Assembly: GCA_018058125.1 (NCBI GenBank) | Contig: JAGPCH010000032.1 | Location: forward strand, 1-9,737 | From: Ignavibacteria bacterium | GTDB taxonomy: Bacteria; Bacteroidota; Ignavibacteria; Tepidaquicellales; Tepidaquicellaceae | Direction of reading: 5' to 3' | Length of the DNA: 9,737 bases | In this document: positions 1 to 8,052 of the stretch, one piece after another | Layout of the letters: every line of letters begins with the position of its first letter | Position numbering within the stretch: the first letter of the stretch is position 1 | Position numbers and translations under genes: made by a program | Notes under the pieces: model-generated | What the model was told of the DNA's origin: nothing | Databases searched by the model: none | What the model saw: only the letters and a program-made list of their open reading frames with translations

Positions 1-3000
1 GTATTTTATACTGATAGGTTTCGACTTTCTTTTTTGCATCACCGGAGATCTCAAACTCGGTTGGTTTATAAATTTCATCATAATAATATTCATATATGGA
101 AAGCATCTCAGCCAGTTTGTTAGCTTTGAAAAATTTATTCTGAATATCTTCCGCATCCTTAAGGATCCTGTATCTCAAAGCATCCTTTCCCTGTTCCTCA
201 AAAAGCCTGTTGATCAATCTTGATTCAATTCCAAGCTGTTCAACTCTCTTTACTGTTATACCTTCCTGCTTTGTATATTTGTAAATTGCTTTAGAAGATT
301 CAGTCTCGGGTATAACATCAAACACTCCGAAAATTAATCCAAGAAGATAAGCTTTATAAGCTTCGTCCAGTCGGACTCTCTCTTCATCATTCAAAGGTAT
401 AATGTCGTGATAAATAAAATGGTTCTTATTAATATGAAGATCGACATTATGGTTCTGTGAAAGCTGTTTATAATAAGGCTTCATTTCCTCAGCTATTGTG
501 TAAGAGTAAAAGAAAGGAAGTCCCGCCCATTCAGAATAAAATGTTATAGAAGAGTTATCAGCAGAATCCTTGAACTCAACATTCGCTCCTGCAATAGACT
601 GTATAAGTGATTGAAATTTTTTGAAAGAAGGTGTGTTGGTTTTTATTCCAACGTAATATTTTTTAGCTGACTCGTCCAGTTTGAAACTTCCCGGGATCTC
701 TCTCGTCCTCAGCCATGGAAATGCCTGATTGAACATACCTCTTATCTTGGATTCACTTCTGATAGCATCCTTATCAAACAGGATATCAGTAATATTGTAA
801 TCTTCTCTAATTCCGTCAAACTGTTTCTTCGCAAAAGCAAGCATCTTGTTTTCTATAAGCTGCGCATCACGCTCCCGTAATATATTCACAATGTCAGTTA
901 CATCCGATGCGCCAAGATCTTTCAATAGTTTATTCGATAGGTTCTTTATGTTTTCCTGGGCTTTCTGACCGGTACCAATATATCTTACATAATAATCGTT
1001 ATTTACTTCATCCGGTTCATATACCATCATATTAAAACTTGTCTCATGCTTCTGAATAAAATATTTAAACTTCTTCTGAAAATTATTTTTTAGCACTCCA
1101 AGATTTCCGGTTAATTTATTCAGATCAGATATAAGACCGGTAGAAAGTATCTTATCATTAACGGTTTTCTCGCGGGTTTCAATAAGTGATAAAATCCTTA
1201 AAGCGATCTCTCTGGCATAATATCTTGATTTAAGTTTGATAAGAGCATTGTAATACTCTTCCATTATAGACAGAACTTTCTCAAGTGAACCCTGCATAGC
1301 AGATTTTCTCAGTACATTAATTTTTGATCTTGATTCATCTTCCTTAAGTTCCTGAAATTTTCTTCTGAATTCCGCATCAAGCTTGGTTACAACTGTCTGA
1401 AGATCTTTTATCTCTTTTTCATATTTAGGAATGTAATCGAAATTTCCGTCAGTTAAAACAAACTGTAATCTCTTCAGCAGATTGATCGCATAAAAAACAC
1501 CCCTTGTAGAATCGTTAACAAGAGAATTTATCTTTCTTTCAAGATTACCTACTACATTTCTGTCACGGTCTCCTATGATGTTCTGAATATTTTTTGTCCG
1601 GTTTGAAAAGATCTGAGCAAGATACATGCCTTGCCTGTTGATATCGCTGTCATCTTTGAAATTAGTATCAAACTTCATCTTTTCATTCAGAACATATGAA
1701 GACCAGTTGCTTCCGCGTTTACCGCTCACAAGATCGTTTTGCAGCGTTGTCAGAAAGGTTTTTATATTTGATTGAATGGAAGTTTTCTCTCCGCTTTTAT
1801 ATAATGAATCGAGAAGCTGAAATTTATTCTTGGATTCGAGAAGTCCTAGCTCCGGAAGAAATTCCTGTACAAGATAATTGTCCACTTCACTCTGAGAACC
1901 TTCGGCATAAGTGAGGTAATAATTAATTATATCTTCGCAAAGTTTGTATGCACAGGAAATAATGATCCTGTCAACAGGAATAGAAATTGTTGCCTGTCCG
2001 AGAGTCGAGTATTTTCTGGAATAAGTATTGTCTGTAACGGAGTTATCATCCGGCCAGAGTCTTTGCTTATATTGAACAAGATTTACTCTTACTCCTCTTT
2101 TATAGTTAGCAAAATCTGAATTTGAAAAGTCATTAAAAATAGTATCCGCAAGCATCTTGTAAATATCACGGTTATTTTGATCGGATAAGGAAAGATTTTT
2201 TGAATTCTCTCCGTCTATAATATATGTGTCATCAAATACGCCGGGCTGGAATATGTGCGGTTCATTCTTTTTCCAGGAGACCTCAAAGGTATTCTTCAGA
2301 TTGTAATATTCAAATTCCTTTAACGCCGCGTATCCGTTTGCAAAAACTCTTTCTTTACCGTATGCCTGATAAACTTTCGGAAGCACTACATAGCAGGTCG
2401 AAACTGCCTGATTCCTGAATATACTTCTGATCAGAAATCCCATATCGAGAATCATCCCGGATCCCGTACCGCCGCTTACAGAAGTTATTACATAAACATT
2501 TATCTTATCTGTATTGACATTTTTAATTTTGTGAATATCCTTAACCCGGTTTATAGATCGTGAATCTGTGATCCTTGATTTTGCTGCAGTTAATTTTGCA
2601 ACTATCTCGTCATAATTATGGAAATATGCAAGTCTCGCAGCAGGTCTGATCTGGCCCGCGCCGGTGTTCATAGTGCCAAGTTTTGCAATCTCACCGGTTG
2701 TACTCAACCACTCTTTTACATGCGGTACATCCTGGATCCTGTATATATAGTCTGAAGGATTGACAGGATGAAAGATCTTTTCAGAGGGTTGAAAATCAAT
2801 CTCATTTATTAAATAATCTCTTTCCCTTGCAATGCCGCTTTCCTCAGAAGGCGCATTGTCCGTATCAATATAAAGATATGACAAAATCGGAAAGTCATTT
2901 ATCGAACCGTATTTTTCGACAAACTGTCTTCTTATTCTCAGTAAAACTTCTTTACCTGTTCCGCCAAGACCGATCAAAATTGTCGGCATTAATTCCTGAG

Positions 3001-3094
3001 TTTTCAGCTCAAGTTTTTCTTTGGCAGAAATATCCAGTATCATATTACTGTCTGCTGCTTCGTTTTCGCTGCTTATATTAATTTTACCTTCCAT
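1..3094 (-). CDS. Very large tubulin/FtsZ-like protein (Tubulin_2 type), 3' end beyond the window
   Basis: An uninterrupted reading frame runs from an ATG at 3094 to the left edge: at least 1031 residues with the C-terminus missing. A stop lies five codons upstream of this ATG, so it is the first possible ATG; no Shine-Dalgarno is visible. Residues 37-47 (PTILIGLGGTG) form a glycine-rich nucleotide loop after a beta strand, followed by VLLRIRR. Residues 70-79 (ILSYLYIDTD) end a second strand. SVSGGTGSG at 205-213 matches the tubulin/FtsZ signature loop that binds GTP phosphates. GYAALKEFEYY (254-264) and YIIDGEN (291-297) resemble conserved parts of the Pfam 'tubulin-like' family. PVDRI near 373-377 may sit at the T7 position. 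From about residue 400 the rest looks mainly helical and charged, without membrane segments, suggesting a long cytoplasmic extension. Known relatives are predicted cytoskeletal GTPases proposed to act in membrane remodelling; the substrate and partners here are unknown. It is the last visible gene of the efp-acc cluster, 65 bp after the reductase. Confidence 0.92.
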   Translation of the reverse strand, partial: MEGKINISSENEAADSNMILDISAKEKLELKTQELMPTILIGLGGTGKEVLLRIRRQFVEKYGSINDFPILSYLYIDTDNAPSEESGIARERDYLINEIDFQPSEKIFHPVNPSDYIYRIQDVPHVKEWLSTTGEIAKLGTMNTGAGQIRPAARLAYFHNYDEIVAKLTAAKSRITDSRSINRVKDIHKIKNVNTDKINVYVITSVSGGTGSGMILDMGFLIRSIFRNQAVSTCYVVLPKVYQAYGKERVFANGYAALKEFEYYNLKNTFEVSWKKNEPHIFQPGVFDDTYIIDGENSKNLSLSDQNNRDIYKMLADTIFNDFSNSDFANYKRGVRVNLVQYKQRLWPDDNSVTDNTYSRKYSTLGQATISIPVDRIIISCAYKLCEDIINYYLTYAEGSQSEVDNYLVQEFLPELGLLESKNKFQLLDSLYKSGEKTSIQSNIKTFLTTLQNDLVSGKRGSNWSSYVLNEKMKFDTNFKDDSDINRQGMYLAQIFSNRTKNIQNIIGDRDRNVVGNLERKINSLVNDSTRGVFYAINLLKRLQFVLTDGNFDYIPKYEKEIKDLQTVVTKLDAEFRRKFQELKEDESRSKINVLRKSAMQGSLEKVLSIMEEYYNALIKLKSRYYAREIALRILSLIETREKTVNDKILSTGLISDLNKLTGNLGVLKNNFQKKFKYFIQKHETSFNMMVYEPDEVNNDYYVRYIGTGQKAQENIKNLSNKLLKDLGASDVTDIVNILRERDAQLIENKMLAFAKKQFDGIREDYNITDILFDKDAIRSESKIRGMFNQAFPWLRTREIPGSFKLDESAKKYYVGIKTNTPSFKKFQSLIQSIAGANVEFKDSADNSSITFYSEWAGLPFFYSYTIAEEMKPYYKQLSQNHNVDLHINKNHFIYHDIIPLNDEERVRLDEAYKAYLLGLIFGVFDVIPETESSKAIYKYTKQEGITVKRVEQLGIESRLINRLFEEQGKDALRYRILKDAEDIQNKFFKANKLAEMLSIYEYYYDEIYKPTEFEISGDAKKKVETYQYKI

Positions 3095-3159
3095 TTCTGA
3101 ATCTGATTAGTGATTATTCTGAATAAAAATCTTTTCACATGTACAAATACAAAACCATA

Positions 3160-3954
3160 TTATAATTCAACAACACTCTCACCGCCATCAAGATTTATAA
3201 CATTACCCGTCATCCAGTGAGAATCCTGTTTATAATTATCCACAACAAACAGTGCTACTTCTTCGGGAGTCGTAAGTCTGTGAACAGGATTTCTCTGTAT
3301 GGCATTGTCAATAATATTCTGACTCTTTGGTATTTTACTTAAAGCCGGAGTTTCTGTGACTCCTGCGCGGATTGAATTGGCAGAAATTCCCAGTCTTCCC
3401 AGTTCCATAGCTAGCTGTCTGATGTATGATTCCATACAGGCCTTGGCTGCGGAAACAGCACCGTAAAACTCGATCTGTCTCTGACCGCCCGAAGATGTCA
3501 TTCCATAGATCTTACCGCCTCTGACCATTAATTTTCTGTTTACTAATTCCTGTGACCAGTATACAAGGCTGTTTGCCATTACATCCAAAGTCATTTCGAT
3601 CTGTTTCTGATTTATCTCATCTGCCGGATCATCGGCAAAAAATGGTTTTAAAGTACCGAAAGCAAGTGAATGAAGAAAAACTTTTACCGTAGAGTTTTCA
3701 TTTTCCGATAAGATCTTTTCAACCTGATCCATTACGTTTGTTCTGTTTTTAGGGTCTGCAGCATTAACATTAAAGAAGTGCGCTTCAGAACCTGTATCTT
3801 TAATATCAGAAATCAATTTTTCTACATCCGGCATAGTAGTCGATCTGTCCAGATGAACTCCGATTATGTTTACTCCGTCTTTTGCAAGAGCAAGTGCAAT
3901 TGCTTTTCCAAAACCGCTGGATGCTCCGAGAATTAATGCATAATATTTACTCAT
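3160..3954 (-). CDS. Short-chain dehydrogenase resembling enoyl-[acyl-carrier-protein] reductase (FabI/FabL-like)
   Basis: A complete 264-residue Rossmann-fold protein, the normal length for this family. GASSGFG (10-16) is the dinucleotide-binding loop. HSLAFG (95-100) resembles the HS-A-F stretch typical of FabI enoyl reductases. The catalytic pair is Tyr164 and Lys171 with six residues between them (Y-x6-K). That spacing marks enoyl-ACP reductases, whereas ordinary SDRs such as FabG use Y-x3-K. PVHRLTTPEEVA (223-234) and TGNVINLDGG (249-258) are the usual C-terminal SDR motifs. The likely reaction is NAD(P)H reduction of trans-2-enoyl-ACP, the last step of fatty-acid elongation, in the cytoplasm. 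The first active-site tyrosine of E. coli FabI (in its SYLG motif) is replaced by serine (TSSGG, 153-157), as in FabL-like enzymes, so a different substrate remains possible. Location 658 bp downstream of accC, in the same orientation, supports a lipid role. No clear ribosome binding site precedes the ATG. Confidence 0.88.
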   Translation of the reverse strand: MSKYYALILGASSGFGKAIALALAKDGVNIIGVHLDRSTTMPDVEKLISDIKDTGSEAHFFNVNAADPKNRTNVMDQVEKILSENENSTVKVFLHSLAFGTLKPFFADDPADEINQKQIEMTLDVMANSLVYWSQELVNRKLMVRGGKIYGMTSSGGQRQIEFYGAVSAAKACMESYIRQLAMELGRLGISANSIRAGVTETPALSKIPKSQNIIDNAIQRNPVHRLTTPEEVALFVVDNYKQDSHWMTGNVINLDGGESVVEL

Positions 3955-4015
3955 AAAAAATATCTATGATATAGTTTAATAAAAAAGTACTTAAAAACCG
4001 TGATTTTAACTTAAA

Positions 4016-4639
4016 TTACTTAGATTTGACTGCAATAATAGTCATAATCAAGCTTATTATAAATAGAAAAATCACAACGATCATAAATGAAGCTGCTGTC
4101 CAGAAGCCTGCTACGAGTCCCCATATTATAAAGATCCATATAATGGTGACAATGAAGAACAAATTCCAGCTAAGAAGCAAAGATTGTCGTGTGGATTTCT
4201 TCTTGTGAAAAGTCTTGAATAATGTAATTACAAATATGTAGAAAAATAATGCAAGTCCGATTACGGATAGTAATATATAGATAAATAATTTTGTATTGGT
4301 CAGAGCATTTTCTGAAATTTCCGGAACTAGGGTAGAATCCGGTCTGGTTACAGTATCTTCCTGAATTGTTGTCTGAATCGGTGTATTATTGATTACAGTG
4401 TCAATCTGTAAACCGCTCTGAGGATTGGTTTGTTTTTCTAACTGAGCTTTTTTTAAAGAATCTGTAAACCTATCCGGATTATTCGAATTTGTCTGAGGAG
4501 CATCATCTTTTGCAGCAGGGTCTCTTTGAGTCTGGTCTCGAGTTTGCGGTGTCTCCTTAGGCGCAGTGGAAAATGCATTAGCAGACGCTGCTGCAAACGT
4601 TAACAATAATATTAAAAAAAATAGGTTAAACTTTTTCAT
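4016..4639 (-). CDS. Hypothetical membrane protein with signal peptide, disordered linker and three membrane segments
   Basis: I do not recognise this 207-residue protein. Residues 1-22 form a classic signal peptide: two lysines, a hydrophobic core, then ASANA with likely cleavage after Ala22. Residues 23-116 are polar, rich in Thr, Gln, Asn, Asp and Pro, with no cysteine pattern or repeat, and look like a disordered extracytoplasmic segment. Three hydrophobic spans follow: about 118-141, 157-179 and 182-204, with a basic loop FHKKKSTRQ (144-152) between the first two, which should face the cytoplasm. The protein ends in KSK. It lies 73 bp after accC and 61 bp before the reductase, in the same direction, so it is probably co-transcribed. 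A role at the envelope beside the downstream tubulin-like protein is conceivable but is only inference. The frame is supported by coherent signal and membrane features rather than by homology. Confidence 0.82.
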   Translation of the reverse strand: MKKFNLFFLILLLTFAAASANAFSTAPKETPQTRDQTQRDPAAKDDAPQTNSNNPDRFTDSLKKAQLEKQTNPQSGLQIDTVINNTPIQTTIQEDTVTRPDSTLVPEISENALTNTKLFIYILLSVIGLALFFYIFVITLFKTFHKKKSTRQSLLLSWNLFFIVTIIWIFIIWGLVAGFWTAASFMIVVIFLFIISLIMTIIAVKSK

Positions 4640-4712
4640 AATTTATAATCTGTTCATTCAAAAGATTTTTAATAACGGTAAACAGCAAATCATGTTTCAA
4701 ACCGCAGTAATT

Positions 4713-6050
4713 TTATTCGTTTTTTAATGTATCAATGAATCCTGTATCATAGTCATTATTGAGAAATTTTTCATTTTGCATAATCATTTGATGAAAAGGG
4801 ATTGTAGTCTTTATTCCTTCCACTACAAATTCATCCAGAGCGCGTGACATTTTTCTGATGGCTTCATTACGAGTAGGGGCATAAGTAATTAGCTTTCCGA
4901 TCATGGAATCATAAAAAGGAGGAATCATGTAACCGGTATAACAATGAGTATCCACTCTGACTCCGTTTCCTCCCGGTTGATTAAAAGCCGTTACGATTCC
5001 GGGTGATGGTCTGAAATTGTTTTCAGGATCCTCGGCATTTATCCGGCATTCAATAGAATGTCCTCTTAATTTAATTTTCTTCTTGCTGAGCTTTTCTCCG
5101 TTGGCAATTCTGATCTGCTCACGGATAAGATCAGTTTCTGTGATCATTTCAGTCACCGGATGTTCCACCTGAATTCTCGTATTCATTTCCATAAAATAAA
5201 AATTCTTATCCTTATCCACTAAAAATTCAATAGTACCGGCTCCAAGATAATTTACGGATTTAGCTCCAAGAATGGCTGCGTTGCACATATTTTCTCTGAT
5301 CTTATCATCAATAAACGGAGAAGGTGATTCTTCTATCAGCTTCTGATGTCTTCTCTGCACAGAACAGTCTCTTTCTCCTAACGTAATAATTGTTCCATGC
5401 TTATCGCCGAGTAACTGAATTTCAATATGTCTTGGCTTATCTACAAATTTTTCAATATAAATATCATCATTCCCGAAAGAGTTAGCCGCTTCAGCTTTAG
5501 CATTTGTATAAGCGCTTTCAATTTCACTTTCTTCCCTGACAATTCTCATACCTTTACCTCCACCGCCGGCTGATGCTTTAATCATAATGGGAAGTCCGAT
5601 CTCCATTGCAAGCTTTTTTGCATCCTCAAGATCTTCGACGACCCCGTCACTGCCCGGTACTACAGGTACACCGGCATTGCGCATTGTATCTTTGGCAAAG
5701 GATTTGTTACCCATAGATGTGATCATTTGCGGCAACGGACCAATGAAATTTAACTTTGAATCAATACAGATCTCAGCAAATTCAGCATTCTCCGCTAGAA
5801 AACCGTATCCGGGATGAATTGAATCTGAGTTTGTGATCTCTGCAGCTGACAGTATTCTGGGAACGTTAAGATAACTTTCTTTTGAAACAGATCCTCCTAT
5901 GCAGACTGCTTCATCAGCAAATCTTACATGGAGTGAATCTTTATCTGCATCAGAATAAACTGCAACAGTTTTTATTCCCATTTCCCGGCAAGTCCGGATA
6001 ATTCTTAAAGCTATTTCACCTCTGTTGGCTATGAGTAATTTTTTTATCAT
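4713..6050 (-). CDS. accC: Acetyl-CoA carboxylase, biotin carboxylase subunit
   Basis: A complete 445-residue protein, matching the usual length of about 450. It carboxylates the biotin on AccB using ATP and bicarbonate, the first half-reaction of malonyl-CoA synthesis, in the cytoplasm. Domains in order: the biotin carboxylase N-terminal domain opening with [15 protein letters not shown]; the ATP-grasp domain with Lys116 (GNKSFAK), Lys158 and the glycine-rich lid AGGGGKG (161-167), HQK at 235-237, and the metal and bicarbonate site Glu288, Asn290, Arg292, Gln294, Val295, Glu296 ([16 protein letters not shown]); and the C-terminal domain with ECRINAEDP (334-342). The key residues expected from the E. 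coli enzyme are present, so it should be active. It follows accB after 64 bp. The carboxyltransferase genes accA and accD are not in the window. The ATG at 6050 begins the conserved N-terminus exactly; no Shine-Dalgarno is visible. Confidence 0.97.
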   Translation of the reverse strand: MIKKLLIANRGEIALRIIRTCREMGIKTVAVYSDADKDSLHVRFADEAVCIGGSVSKESYLNVPRILSAAEITNSDSIHPGYGFLAENAEFAEICIDSKLNFIGPLPQMITSMGNKSFAKDTMRNAGVPVVPGSDGVVEDLEDAKKLAMEIGLPIMIKASAGGGGKGMRIVREESEIESAYTNAKAEAANSFGNDDIYIEKFVDKPRHIEIQLLGDKHGTIITLGERDCSVQRRHQKLIEESPSPFIDDKIRENMCNAAILGAKSVNYLGAGTIEFLVDKDKNFYFMEMNTRIQVEHPVTEMITETDLIREQIRIANGEKLSKKKIKLRGHSIECRINAEDPENNFRPSPGIVTAFNQPGGNGVRVDTHCYTGYMIPPFYDSMIGKLITYAPTRNEAIRKMSRALDEFVVEGIKTTIPFHQMIMQNEKFLNNDYDTGFIDTLKNE

Positions 6051-6114
6051 AATCTGTTTATATATATATTAATCTGCGGTATATAAGAAAATATCTGAAT
6101 TGTGAATGGCAATG

Positions 6115-6606
6115 TTAATTTTTTTCTATAAGGAAAAGCGGTTGATTGTATTCGACCGGTTGTGCATTTTCTACGAGTATCTTTATGATATTTCCTGAAA
6201 TATCGGATTCAATTTCATTCATGAGTTTCATTGCTTCAATTATGCATAATATTGAACCGGGTCCTACGTTGCTTCCTACATTTACATAAGCATCTGCATC
6301 CGGGGAAGGGGATCTGTAAAATGTCCCGACCATTGGTGATTTTACTTCAAACAAATTATCACTTTTTGGTTCTTCAGGTTTGGATTCGCTTTTTTGTAAA
6401 GGCTCAGTTGAACTTCCGGAAGATTTTAAATCTGTTACAACTTGCTGTGCCGGTACCATATTCAAAGGTGAATAGTTTGCAGCAATCTTGGTTTTAGGTT
6501 TAGAAAGTCTGAGCTTAGCTCCTTCTTCTTCTATCTCAATTTCTGCAACTTCACTTGTATCAAGAATTTTGACGAGTTTCTTTATGTAATTTAAATCCAT
6601 TTTCAT
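6115..6606 (-). CDS. accB: Acetyl-CoA carboxylase biotin carboxyl carrier protein (BCCP)
   Basis: A complete 163-residue protein, typical of bacterial BCCP. The N-terminal segment (about 1-37: [11 protein letters not shown], then an acidic stretch and GAKLRLSKP) is the usual AccB head that contacts the biotin carboxylase. Residues 38-85 form a flexible Pro/Ser/Lys/Glu linker. Residues 86-163 are the biotinyl domain, with EAMKLMNEI placing the biotinylated lysine at Lys127, and a 'thumb' insertion (about 96-110, [15 protein letters not shown]) characteristic of true acetyl-CoA carboxylase carriers rather than lipoyl domains. It carries CO2 from AccC to the carboxyltransferase. A second in-frame ATG at 6600 (MDLNYIKK) would also give a normal N-terminus and may be the real start. 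It lies 31 bp downstream of efp and 64 bp upstream of accC. Confidence 0.96.
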   Translation of the reverse strand: MKMDLNYIKKLVKILDTSEVAEIEIEEEGAKLRLSKPKTKIAANYSPLNMVPAQQVVTDLKSSGSSTEPLQKSESKPEEPKSDNLFEVKSPMVGTFYRSPSPDADAYVNVGSNVGPGSILCIIEAMKLMNEIESDISGNIIKILVENAQPVEYNQPLFLIEKN

Positions 6607-6637
6607 AACTGTGATATATTTTTTTATTTAAAATTAA

Positions 6638-7201
6638 TTACTGCTTAGCCCGTTCTATATAATCTCCGGTTCTTGTATCTACACGCAGAATGTCATCCTC
6701 ATTAATAAACAAAGGAGCATTGATAGTTGCGCCTGTTTCGAGAGTTACAACTTTTGTTGCATTTGTAGCTGTATCGCCTTTTACTCCGGGAGGGGCAGAA
6801 ATAACTTTTAAGAAAACATGCGGAGGTACTTCGACGGACATTGGAGTTCCATTATGGAAAAATATCTGAACTGATTCGCCTTCTTTGATGAAATCTCCTG
6901 ATTTTCCTATAAATTCATTTGAAATATTAACCTGTTCATATGATTCATTGTCCATAAAAACATAATCTTCTCCGTCTTTATAAAGATACTGATAATTTCC
7001 TGAATCAAGTCTTTCTATCTGAACTGATTCACCGGATCTGAAACGGTTTTCAATCATTTTACCGTTTTTCAGATTTTTCATTTTGACCTGATAAAAAGCT
7101 CTGAGGTTGCCGGGAGTCCGGTGTTCTACCGAGACAATTGAATGTAGTTCATTATTATAATTGATAATAACTCCATTTTTTAGATCTGAGGTTGTTGCCA
7201 T
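6638..7201 (-). CDS. efp: Translation elongation factor P
   Basis: A complete 187-residue protein, the normal EF-P length. It binds between the P and E sites of the ribosome and promotes peptide bonds at consecutive prolines. The N-terminal KOW-like domain opens MATTSDLKNG; the middle OB domain includes YLYKDGEDYVFMDN; the C-terminal domain holds GVKGDTATNATK and the signature VDTRTGDYIER (174-184). The loop that reaches the peptidyl-tRNA reads TPGNLRAF (29-36). The position equivalent to the modified Lys34 of E. coli or Arg32 of Pseudomonas is Asn32, with Arg two residues later, so lysylation or rhamnosylation of the classical residue is not possible. From memory this loop form is shared with green sulfur bacteria. 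The protein itself contains APPG (136-139). First gene of the efp-accB-accC cluster; 265 bp of non-coding DNA lies upstream. Confidence 0.97.
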   Translation of the reverse strand: MATTSDLKNGVIINYNNELHSIVSVEHRTPGNLRAFYQVKMKNLKNGKMIENRFRSGESVQIERLDSGNYQYLYKDGEDYVFMDNESYEQVNISNEFIGKSGDFIKEGESVQIFFHNGTPMSVEVPPHVFLKVISAPPGVKGDTATNATKVVTLETGATINAPLFINEDDILRVDTRTGDYIERAKQ

Positions 7202-7251
7202 TTGATAATTATTTCTTTAAGATTTGTTTAAAATTTTTGTTTTGCAAAATA

Positions 7252-7280
7252 AGTATAATGAACTGCAAAATCAATCAATA
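7252..7280 (-). promoter_or_regulatory. Candidate promoter of the efp-accB-accC cluster
   Basis: On the minus strand TATACT (7257-7252) lies about 50 nt upstream of the efp start codon and resembles a sigma-70 -10 box. A weak TATTGA (7280-7275) is 17 bp further upstream. The DNA around it is very AT-rich, so a chance match is quite possible. It is placed here because this is the only sizeable non-coding gap upstream of the cluster. Confidence 0.3.
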
Positions 7281-7401
7281 GATTTTTAGCATTTTTGCCA
7301 AAAAAATTAGAAAAACATGTAAGTATTTATCATATTTTAATAATAATAGTTAAAAATCTGTCAATTTTTATTTTTTAGATTATTTAAAAAATGTATATAA
7401 T

Positions 7402-7448
7402 TCAGAAGAATATCTTATCTGTCTTAGATTAAAAGATAAGATTTCTGA
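7402..7448 (-). terminator. Probable terminator hairpin of the DinB-family gene
   Basis: A 9-bp perfect inverted repeat (ATCTTATCT 7412-7420, AGATAAGAT 7434-7442; 13-nt loop) is extended by a further 6 bp (TCAGAA 7402-7407, TTCTGA 7443-7448) with a 4-nt bulge on one side. It starts 18 bp after the stop codon of the minus-strand gene at 7467-7964. Read on that strand, a six-T run follows about 10 nt after the stem, not immediately, so it is not a textbook intrinsic terminator. It could also serve as a regulatory structure upstream of efp. Confidence 0.45.
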
Positions 7449-7466
7449 CAAAATTATATAGATCCA

Positions 7467-7964
7467 TCAGGCAATTGTAATCCCGTTTGATTTTAAGATC
7501 CAGGATAGCTGCCCAATGTGCATTGGTTCATGTCTTATTGTGTGGATAATCAGATTTCGTTTGTTTTTTTCGTCTCCGAAGTATTCTCCGAATAAATTGT
7601 CCTCATCCAGCTGAATGTCAGTTTGAGCCTTTATTATAGAGATAGCTTTTTCATGAACCAGTTCCATTGTTTTGAAAACTTCTTTAATAGATGGTTTATG
7701 TTTTATATTTTCAGGATCACTTCCGTATTCAAAATCATTTAACCATTCAATATTCATGTCTTCGCCTGTAATCCCGTTTAGAATAAGAGAATGCTCTGTC
7801 CATACAAGATGAGCCGCAATCCAGTATGCACTGTTGAATTTTATGCCGTCTGAAACAATTCTTTTATCAATGTCTATTTTTGGTAAATATGACAAATAAA
7901 AATTAGATAAGCCTCTGACTTTATCATATACATCAGCCAGAATTTCCGATTCTGTTTTAACCAT
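7467..7964 (-). CDS. DinB-family (DinB/YfiT four-helix) putative metalloprotein
   Basis: A 165-residue protein counted from the ATG at 7964. The frame is also open three codons further, to a TTG at 7973, but the ATG has a purine-rich leader (GAAGAAA) and is preferred. The pattern is that of the DinB superfamily of four-helix proteins: a histidine in the second helix (His52 in AAHLVW), then HTIRHEPMHIGQL near the C-terminus, giving the H-x3-H pair His145 and His149. These three histidines normally bind a divalent metal such as Zn or Ni. Many members are damage-induced or thiol-dependent enzymes, but functions vary widely and none can be assigned here. It is a single gene in its own unit: 265 bp separate it from efp, and the insertion element lies upstream, its nearer end 88 bp from the start codon. 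Confidence 0.88.
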   Translation of the reverse strand: MVKTESEILADVYDKVRGLSNFYLSYLPKIDIDKRIVSDGIKFNSAYWIAAHLVWTEHSLILNGITGEDMNIEWLNDFEYGSDPENIKHKPSIKEVFKTMELVHEKAISIIKAQTDIQLDEDNLFGEYFGDEKNKRNLIIHTIRHEPMHIGQLSWILKSNGITIA

Positions 7965-8043
7965 TTTCTTCAATTTAAATTTAAAAAGTTAAAAATGTAG
8001 GATTAGCTGTTAACTTTCAATACGGAAAAAACTTTTACGGATA

Positions 8044-8052
8044 ATTTTATAA
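8044..8052. repeat. Left 9-bp target site duplication of the MITE
   Basis: ATTTTATAA directly abuts the left terminal inverted repeat and is identical to 8404-8412 at the other end, as expected from a staggered cut made on insertion. Confidence 0.85.

Noticed and set aside
1696..3081. Plus-strand open frames at 1696-1914, 2224-2418 and 2827-3081
   Set aside because: All lie antisense within the tubulin-like gene, whose own frame is continuous and carries recognisable motifs; their peptides show no domain or signal features.
3160..3954. FabG (3-oxoacyl-ACP reductase) as the identity of the SDR
   Set aside because: FabG has Y-x3-K; this protein has Y-x6-K and HSLAFG, which fit enoyl reductases better.
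4026..6497. Plus-strand open frames at 4026-4208, 5587-5817 and 6231-6497
   Set aside because: They are antisense to the membrane protein gene, accC and accB, which have clear protein features; no independent support.
7202..7466. Riboswitch or small RNA upstream of efp
   Set aside because: The region is almost pure AT with a single bulged hairpin better placed as a terminator; no conserved riboswitch core can be seen.
7965..7973. TTG start adding three residues to the DinB-family protein
   Set aside because: The nearby ATG at 7964 has a better leader, and the extra residues add nothing to the domain; kept only as an alternative.
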